NCBI GenBank assembly: GCA_963579135.1
Contig: CAUZFB010000023.1
Span: forward strand, 1-35,933
Length of the DNA: 35,933 bases
Origin: CALGTL01 sp963579135
GTDB lineage: Bacteria; Chloroflexota; Dehalococcoidia; Lucifugimonadales; Australimonadaceae
Direction of reading: 5' to 3'
Positions 31,338 through 35,933 of this stretch are shown one piece after another (within the stretch, counting starts at the first letter, position 1; each line of letters begins with the position of its first letter). Both the position numbers and the translations under genes were made by a program. The notes under the pieces were generated by a model. It saw nothing but the letters and a program-made list of their open reading frames with translations, was not told the origin of the DNA and did no database searches.

Positions 31338-32591
31338 TTATTGGCCTTGTTTTATGGCTGTGGGGAGTTGCCCCGGCTGTTCGCGTTGCTCACGCCCGAT
31401 ACCAAGCCGGCGAGCGATAATGACGCGCTGGATCTCCGCTGTCCCGCCGGGATGTTGCTCCACGATACTCGCCCGCTGATGGACCTCGATGTGACCGTCC
31501 TCAACTGCCCATTCCGGGTCGCTGACGAGCGCTCGCGGGCCCATCACATCAAGAATCGCGCGGGCCTTAGACAGCGCCGAGCGCTTCTGATGCAGGTACG
31601 CCTGTGACCCCTCGTAGGTCAGCTGCCTACCCTGGGCCCGGTACGCGAAGTTGCGGAAGTGCAGCAGCCGCGTGACCTGGGAATTCACGTAGAAGTCCAC
31701 CAACGAGTCCTGTACGTCAGGATCCTCAGTGAGCGGTCGCCCACCCCGCGTTGTGTTGCGGGCATAGGCCATCACCCGCTCCAGCATCTCGTCCGCACGG
31801 ACAGCACTTCGCAGCAGGCCATGCTCGATCTCCAGGTGCGTGCCTGCGACGTCCCACCCATTGTTTTCGCCACCCACCAGGTGCTTCGCAGGAACCCGCA
31901 CATTGTCGAAATACACCGTATTCTTCACACCGGAGGCAGCCCCACGCTCGCCGCCCACCAACAGCAGATCCATCGGCTCGACAGTGATCCCGGGAAGATC
32001 CATCGGAATCATGAACCAACTCAAATTCTTGTGCCGTTCACCGTTCTGGTTCGTCTTTACGATCGTCCAGGAGTATTCAGCGCCGTGATTGGAACCAACG
32101 AATATTTTGGTGCCGTTGATCAGGTAGTCATCCCCGTCTTTGGCCGACGACGTTGATACGCTGGCCAGGTCAGAGCCAGATTCCGGTTCGCTCAGCAGCT
32201 GCCACGTACGAACTTCGCCTTTGAGAATCTGCGGCAGGAAGTACTCCTTCTGCTCGTCAGACCCCCACACCATGATTGACGCTGACCCAAGCCTGCCGCC
32301 CGTGTCATAGTAAGGAGGCGTAGCAAGGTGATACCGGTCCAACTCCTCCTCAATGATCATCGACATGGCGAGATCCAGCCCACCCCCACCGTACTCTGCA
32401 GGCATAGACGGGTAGAGCCAGCCCTTCTCTCCGAGTTCCCGGCCTAACTTCCGCTGCAGCGCGTACTCGTCCGCCGTTAGGTCGGCAGGATCCGCATGGT
32501 CAGGAAGCTGCGGCACGTGATCAGCGAGCCACGCCCGGACTTCGGTCTGGAATGCTAGCTGCGCGGATGTCCACTCAAGATCGAAGTCCAT
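31338..32591 (-). CDS. Acyl-CoA dehydrogenase family protein (larger subunit type)
   Basis: The product is 417 residues. It shows MPAEYGGGGLDLAM (63-76), WQLLSEPESGSDLAS (130-144, flavin and acyl-CoA binding), LINGTKIFVGSNHGAEYS, and the C-terminal HPGGTAEIQRVIIARRLG. These are standard for FAD-dependent acyl-CoA dehydrogenases that introduce an alpha,beta double bond and pass electrons to ETF. The start codon overlaps the stop of the enoyl-CoA hydratase gene by one base (TGATG), so the genes are translationally coupled. A hydrophilic tail after IGREQREQ is variable. The substrate is probably a CoA thioester made by the downstream CoA transferase. Confidence 0.88.
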   Translation of the reverse strand: MDFDLEWTSAQLAFQTEVRAWLADHVPQLPDHADPADLTADEYALQRKLGRELGEKGWLYPSMPAEYGGGGLDLAMSMIIEEELDRYHLATPPYYDTGGRLGSASIMVWGSDEQKEYFLPQILKGEVRTWQLLSEPESGSDLASVSTSSAKDGDDYLINGTKIFVGSNHGAEYSWTIVKTNQNGERHKNLSWFMIPMDLPGITVEPMDLLLVGGERGAASGVKNTVYFDNVRVPAKHLVGGENNGWDVAGTHLEIEHGLLRSAVRADEMLERVMAYARNTTRGGRPLTEDPDVQDSLVDFYVNSQVTRLLHFRNFAYRAQGRQLTYEGSQAYLHQKRSALSKARAILDVMGPRALVSDPEWAVEDGHIEVHQRASIVEQHPGGTAEIQRVIIARRLGIGREQREQPGQLPTAIKQGQ

Positions 32592-33445
32592 CAGCGCCCC
32601 TTGAACTCAGGCTTGCGCTTCCCCAGGAACGCGCTAACAGCCTCTCGGTGGTCTTCTGAACGACGTGCCTGCTCCTGAGCGGTCTGCGCTAAGCGCAGGC
32701 TTTCCTTCAGATCAAGCTCTGTCGATTTGTGGGTAAGGTACTTCGTCAGCGACATCGAGAACGTCGCTCCAGCAGCGAGACGGGAGGCCAGTTCCATCGC
32801 AGCGTCCATCATTTCGTCATGCGGGTAAACCTTGCTGACCAAGTTCATACGGAAAGCTTCTGTTGCATCGATACGGTCACCGGTGTACTGCATCAGGAGC
32901 GTGTTGCTCATCCCAATCAGGCGAGGAAGCTGCCAGCAGCTTCCATCCCCAGGCACGAGCCCCATACGCACGAATGCTTCAGCGAACTGCGCGTCGTCCG
33001 CTGCTAGACGGATGTCACACGACAACGCCAAACCCAGCCCAACGCCTATCGCGTAGCCGTTAACCGCTGCGATCGTCGGTTTCTGAACGTCGTACACACG
33101 CAGCGGCACATCGGAAACCGACCCGAAACCCGCCTCACCCGCGTCTGCGTCGTGATTTGCCAGCCGTGCCTCCATCGCCCCCCAGGGCAGTGAACCAGCC
33201 CCACGCTCGTCTTCCATATTGTTCAGGGTTTGGTCGAAGCGGCGTACGTTGGCGCCTGAGCAAAACGCAGGGTCAGCGCCGGTAAGCACCAGCACATGAC
33301 TTGCAGGGTCGGCCTCGAACCGATCCAGCTCTTCGTAGAGCGCCGCGGACATGTCAGGGCTCAAAGCATTGCGTGTCTTTGGGTCATCCAGCGTCACGAC
33401 CATGACACCGTCGTGCCTATCGATCTTCACCGAATCATCAGCCAT
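32591..33445 (-). CDS. Enoyl-CoA hydratase/isomerase (crotonase) family protein
   Basis: The product is 284 residues from ATG 33445 (AGGA upstream). The frame stays open to 33628 but without a ribosome-binding site and into the divergent promoter. Crotonase features: AFCSGANVRRF (60-70) and GVGLGLALSCDIRLA (134-148) give the oxyanion hole, then FAEAFVRMGLVPGDGSCWQLPRLIG (154-178), with Glu156 and Asp167 near the active site. The MGLVPGDGS form is closer to PaaG-like isomerases and hydratases than to plain crotonase. A 30-40 residue insertion rich in charged residues (about 72-112) follows the first oxyanion strand and makes it longer than the typical 260. It is the first gene of the catabolic operon. 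It probably hydrates or isomerises an unsaturated acyl-CoA. Confidence 0.87.
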   Translation of the reverse strand: MADDSVKIDRHDGVMVVTLDDPKTRNALSPDMSAALYEELDRFEADPASHVLVLTGADPAFCSGANVRRFDQTLNNMEDERGAGSLPWGAMEARLANHDADAGEAGFGSVSDVPLRVYDVQKPTIAAVNGYAIGVGLGLALSCDIRLAADDAQFAEAFVRMGLVPGDGSCWQLPRLIGMSNTLLMQYTGDRIDATEAFRMNLVSKVYPHDEMMDAAMELASRLAAGATFSMSLTKYLTHKSTELDLKESLRLAQTAQEQARRSEDHREAVSAFLGKRKPEFKGR

Positions 33446-33600
33446 GGATTGTCCTAAGTACCGGGAATAAGCCGACTGGCCTGCGCGGGCCACGGCCCGG
33501 ATTGTAGAAGCGGCGGTGGGCCATGTCCATGTGAGGACCGCTCTCGGCCCACATGTACAATCGCGATTCTCAGACGAACAACTCACAGGAGACGGAGCAC
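33446..33600. promoter_or_regulatory. Divergent promoter region, acyl-CoA operon / DinB-like gene
   Basis: These 155 bases separate the minus-strand six-gene operon from the plus-strand DinB-like gene. AGGAG at 33587-33591 serves the latter. No clear -35/-10 pair or operator palindrome was found by eye. Confidence 0.35.
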
Positions 33601-34134
33601 ATGGGAGTAGGTACGGTTCCCAATGCAATACTCGATCGCGTAGGGGGCATCTTCCTTCGCGCGCTGGACGGACTATCTATCGAACAGTTGCGTAGGCAAC
33701 CTGCGGGATCGGAAAGCAACCCCATCGGGTGGATCGCCTTCCATCTCACACGTGTCCACGACGCCAACTTCTCTGCCTTGCTTGGCAAGAATCAAGCTTG
33801 GGTAGCGGAGAATTGGTACGAGAAGTTCGGGCTGCCGTCCGAAACGGCAGCCCTCGGTGGCAACAATCTCGACCAGGTGCGTGCCTTCGACCCAGTGAGC
33901 GCTGAGGTTCTCGCAGGCTACTGGCAGGCCGCTCGTGCACGCTCCCACGAATTTCTCGAATCGATGCGGGAGGAGGACATCGAGCGGGCCACGCCCAATC
34001 GCCCCGGCTCGGCAACCCCGCCAGAGACGTACCGACTCACGATCGCCCGCGTCTCCTCGGATACATCTCAACACATAGGCCAAGTCGCCTACGCTCGCGG
34101 ACTCGTGGACAGACACGGCTGGTACGGCGCATAA
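33601..34134 (+). CDS. DinB-like four-helix protein
   Basis: The product is 177 residues, ATG 33601 with AGGAG nine bases earlier. The frame is open from 33553, but that ATG has no good Shine-Dalgarno. GWIAFHLTRVHDANF (43-57) and TSQHIGQVAYARGLVDRHGW (155-174) match the DinB/DUF664 four-helix fold, which binds a metal through three His. Here H48 and H158 are visible and the third ligand is unclear, since DTSQH occupies the usual HxxxH region. Family members include thiol-dependent S-transferases (mycothiol, bacillithiol) and maleylpyruvate isomerase relatives. The latter isomerises a ring-cleavage product, so a role in aromatic catabolism is possible but inferred. It precedes RO6 by 80 bases. 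Confidence 0.75.
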   Translation: MGVGTVPNAILDRVGGIFLRALDGLSIEQLRRQPAGSESNPIGWIAFHLTRVHDANFSALLGKNQAWVAENWYEKFGLPSETAALGGNNLDQVRAFDPVSAEVLAGYWQAARARSHEFLESMREEDIERATPNRPGSATPPETYRLTIARVSSDTSQHIGQVAYARGLVDRHGWYGA

Positions 34135-34180
34135 GAAATGTGGGAGCGGACGTGGAGTAGAGTAGAGCCAGCGGGCGCGC

Positions 34181-34186
34181 TAGAAT
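34181..34186 (+). promoter_or_regulatory. Possible -10 element of RO6
   Basis: TAGAAT at 34181-34186 is 28 bases upstream of the RO6 start codon. The same hexamer precedes RO5 (10034-10039). No good -35 was identified. Confidence 0.3.
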
Positions 34187-34214
34187 CTGCGCAGCACATC
34201 AACGGAGAACAAGC

Positions 34215-35486
34215 ATGATCACCGTAGAGCAGAATGAACGGCTGACCAGGGTCGGCCCCGGCACTCCAATGGGAGAGCTTTTCCGGCGCTACTGGCACCC
34301 ATTCGCTGCCGCAGGCGAACTGAACGAGCGGCCCACCAAGTCCATCCGCCTTTTGGGTGAGAATCTCGTTCTCTACCGTGATCGCTCAGGAACCCTCGGA
34401 CTCATCGACGCTCGCTGCCCCCATCGGCGAGTCGATCTCTCCTACGGCATCCCCGAAGAGCACGGCATCCGCTGCATGTACCACGGTTGGATGTTCGATG
34501 AGACAGGCCAGTGCATCGAGCAGCCGTTCGAGGAAACCGTTCACCCCGACGGGCGTTTCAAGGAGAAAGTTAAGGTCAACGCGTACCCCGTGCGAGAACT
34601 GGGCGGCTTACTGTTCACCTACATGGGCCCACAGCCCGCACCGCTGCTCCCCAATTACGACATTCTGGTGGAGAGCAACCGCGTTTGGCGTGAAGCATTC
34701 ATCGCCGAGCTTCCGTGCAACTGGCTGCAATGCATGGAGAACTCCGTTGACCCGGTTCACCTCGAGTGGCTCCACGGCGTGTACGGCGCCTACACCGCGC
34801 AACTAGATGGCAGGCGCGATGCGGTGGCCGAAGGAGTCGCCACATACGGTCGGCACAAGAAGATAGGGTTCGACTACTTTGAGCGTGGCATGGTGAAGCG
34901 TCGCGTTTACGGCAAGACCACGGAGGACGATCCCAAGTGGACGGTCGGTCATCCGCTGTTATTTCCAAACATCCTGCAGCAAGGTGGCGGCGGCCGGTAT
35001 TTCTTCCAATATCGGGTGCCGATTGACGATGTGACCACCTGGCACGTTGAACTCACGTCGTACTGGTTCCCTGACGATATCGAGGTTCCTGCTCAGGACT
35101 CCGTCCCCTACCAGTACGTGCCGCTCAAGCGCCCCGACGGGGGGTGGCGCTCAGACGACACCGTCGCCCAAGATCACATCGTCTGGATCCTTCAGGGCGC
35201 TGTCATGGATCGCTCGGAAGAGCGCCTCGGAGAGTCGGACACGGGTTTGATCTTCTATCGCAAGATGCTCGAAGACCAGATGCAGATCATCGCCGACGGA
35301 GGGGACCCAATCAACGTTCTGCGCAACCCTGCGGAGAACGTGCTCATCCACAATCCTCAGGAGGGATGGAGCCGCCTCGGTTACAACGCCGACATGGAGG
35401 AGATCGCACGCTATGGCAGCCCGCTGAAGGAACCGATGCGAGAGATTCTCGCGAAGTCAGCCAACGTCTCCGGGCTCACAGCCTAA
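34215..35486 (+). CDS. Rieske oxygenase alpha subunit, phthalate 4,5-dioxygenase type (RO6)
   Basis: The product is 423 residues, ATG 34215 with GGAGAA upstream. Rieske ligands are C68, H70, C87 and H90; iron-site residues are D178, H181 and H186. It belongs with RO1-RO3: GWMFDETGQCIEQPFEE and the following VHPDGRFKEKVK are identical, although it lies about 30 kb away. As in the others, the segment after H186 (GVYGAYTAQLDGRRDAVAEG) is unique. The region NILQQGGGGRYFFQYRVP resembles RO4 more. The next gene, 18 bases on, is a Gfo/Idh/MocA dehydrogenase, so the oxygenase-dehydrogenase order of RO4 recurs with tighter coupling here. Confidence 0.93.
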   Translation: MITVEQNERLTRVGPGTPMGELFRRYWHPFAAAGELNERPTKSIRLLGENLVLYRDRSGTLGLIDARCPHRRVDLSYGIPEEHGIRCMYHGWMFDETGQCIEQPFEETVHPDGRFKEKVKVNAYPVRELGGLLFTYMGPQPAPLLPNYDILVESNRVWREAFIAELPCNWLQCMENSVDPVHLEWLHGVYGAYTAQLDGRRDAVAEGVATYGRHKKIGFDYFERGMVKRRVYGKTTEDDPKWTVGHPLLFPNILQQGGGGRYFFQYRVPIDDVTTWHVELTSYWFPDDIEVPAQDSVPYQYVPLKRPDGGWRSDDTVAQDHIVWILQGAVMDRSEERLGESDTGLIFYRKMLEDQMQIIADGGDPINVLRNPAENVLIHNPQEGWSRLGYNADMEEIARYGSPLKEPMREILAKSANVSGLTA

Positions 35487-35504
35487 CGGGGGAGAAGCCA
35501 AATC

Positions 35505-35933
35505 ATGACCAGCAATAAACCCATGAACATCGGTATCGTCGGCCTTGGCGCTGGAGCGATGAACATGATCCCCGAGCTCAATGCCAACCCTCACGCCAAG
35601 ATTGTCGCGGCTGCGGACCCCCGCAAGCAGGCTACTGAACGGTTCAAGCGTGAGTTCGGTGGCGAGACCTTCGACGACGCCGAGGCCCTGTGCGCCAGCC
35701 CTGGCGTGGATGTTGTCTACGTCATGACGCCGGACGACATGCACGCGAAGCACGCGGTCATGGCCGCAGAGAACGGCAAACAGGTATTGCTGGACAAGCC
35801 GATGGGACTGACCCTTAGCGAGTGCGACGATGTCATTCGGGCGACGGAGGCGAACGGAGTTCGTGTCATCGTCGGGCACACGCAGAGCCTCGACCCCCCA
35901 AATCTGAAGATGGCGGAGATCGTCGCGAGCGGC
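35505..35933 (+). CDS. Gfo/Idh/MocA family dehydrogenase, N-terminal part (cut by window edge)
   Basis: An ATG at 35505 follows GGGGGAGAAG and opens a frame of 143 codons that reaches the window end without a stop. The protein begins MTSNKPMNIGIVGLGAGAMN, a Rossmann GxGxxx nucleotide-binding start, with AAADPRKQ at the end of beta-2. VLLDKPMGLTLSE carries the family's catalytic-lysine motif in the DKP form rather than EKP. It is 18 bases downstream of RO6 and probably co-transcribed. By analogy with Pht4 it may oxidise the dihydrodiol made by RO6. Only about a third of the gene is visible. Confidence 0.85.
   Translation, partial: MTSNKPMNIGIVGLGAGAMNMIPELNANPHAKIVAAADPRKQATERFKREFGGETFDDAEALCASPGVDVVYVMTPDDMHAKHAVMAAENGKQVLLDKPMGLTLSECDDVIRATEANGVRVIVGHTQSLDPPNLKMAEIVASG

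Overview
This GC-rich window reads as a catabolic island from an uncultivated bacterium, most likely a marine Chloroflexota of the SAR202 type. That assignment is an inference. It rests on a lipoprotein whose lipobox is followed by a long Pro/Thr-rich linker (common in Chloroflexota exported proteins), on the expansion of Rieske ring-hydroxylating oxygenases, and on the mix of CoA-transferase, acyl-CoA dehydrogenase and luciferase-like oxidoreductase genes. No rRNA, tRNA, CRISPR array or intact insertion sequence was seen.

Layout. (1) 1-6076: the tail of an unknown gene, then four tandem Rieske oxygenase alpha-subunit genes (RO1-RO4) of the phthalate 4,5-dioxygenase type, with a decayed oxygenase remnant between RO1 and RO2 and hairpin terminators after RO1 and RO4. 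(2) 6134-10075: a Gfo/Idh/MocA dehydrogenase, a bicupin and an EutA-like ASKHA protein in one operon, closed by a 15-bp hairpin. (3) 10098-12798: a fifth, more divergent Rieske oxygenase (RO5), then on the minus strand a dienelactone hydrolase and a frameshifted universal stress protein. (4) 12950-20579: a class III aminotransferase; a minus-strand gamma-glutamyltransferase and 4,5-dihydroxyphthalate-decarboxylase-like pair; a second bicupin-EutA pair; and a small membrane protein. (5) 20629-25483: a tripartite tricarboxylate (TTT/Tct) transporter with a fused TctA-TctB membrane subunit, its lipoprotein binding subunit, and a divergent regulator with an XRE-like DNA-binding domain on a sugar-receptor-like sensor. 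(6) 25495-33445: a compact minus-strand operon, enoyl-CoA hydratase > acyl-CoA dehydrogenase > acyl-CoA dehydrogenase > double-domain CoA transferase > luciferase-like oxidoreductase > MFS transporter. (7) 33601-end: a DinB-like protein, a sixth Rieske oxygenase (RO6) close to RO1-RO3, and the start of a second Gfo/Idh/MocA dehydrogenase.

Working model (inference): carboxylated aromatic or similar acids enter through the TTT and MFS transporters. Rieske oxygenases hydroxylate them and Gfo/Idh/MocA dehydrogenases oxidise the dihydrodiol, as Pht3/Pht4 do in phthalate degradation. The Pht5-like enzyme decarboxylates, a dienelactone hydrolase and possibly a bicupin act around ring cleavage, and CoA transferase, acyl-CoA dehydrogenases and hydratase feed the products into beta-oxidation-like steps. 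No oxygenase reductase or ferredoxin is encoded here.

The best candidate for an undescribed system is the bicupin-EutA pair. It occurs twice with the same order and near-equal gene sizes, without the ethanolamine ammonia-lyase genes (eutB/eutC) that EutA normally serves, and embedded among Rieske oxygenases.
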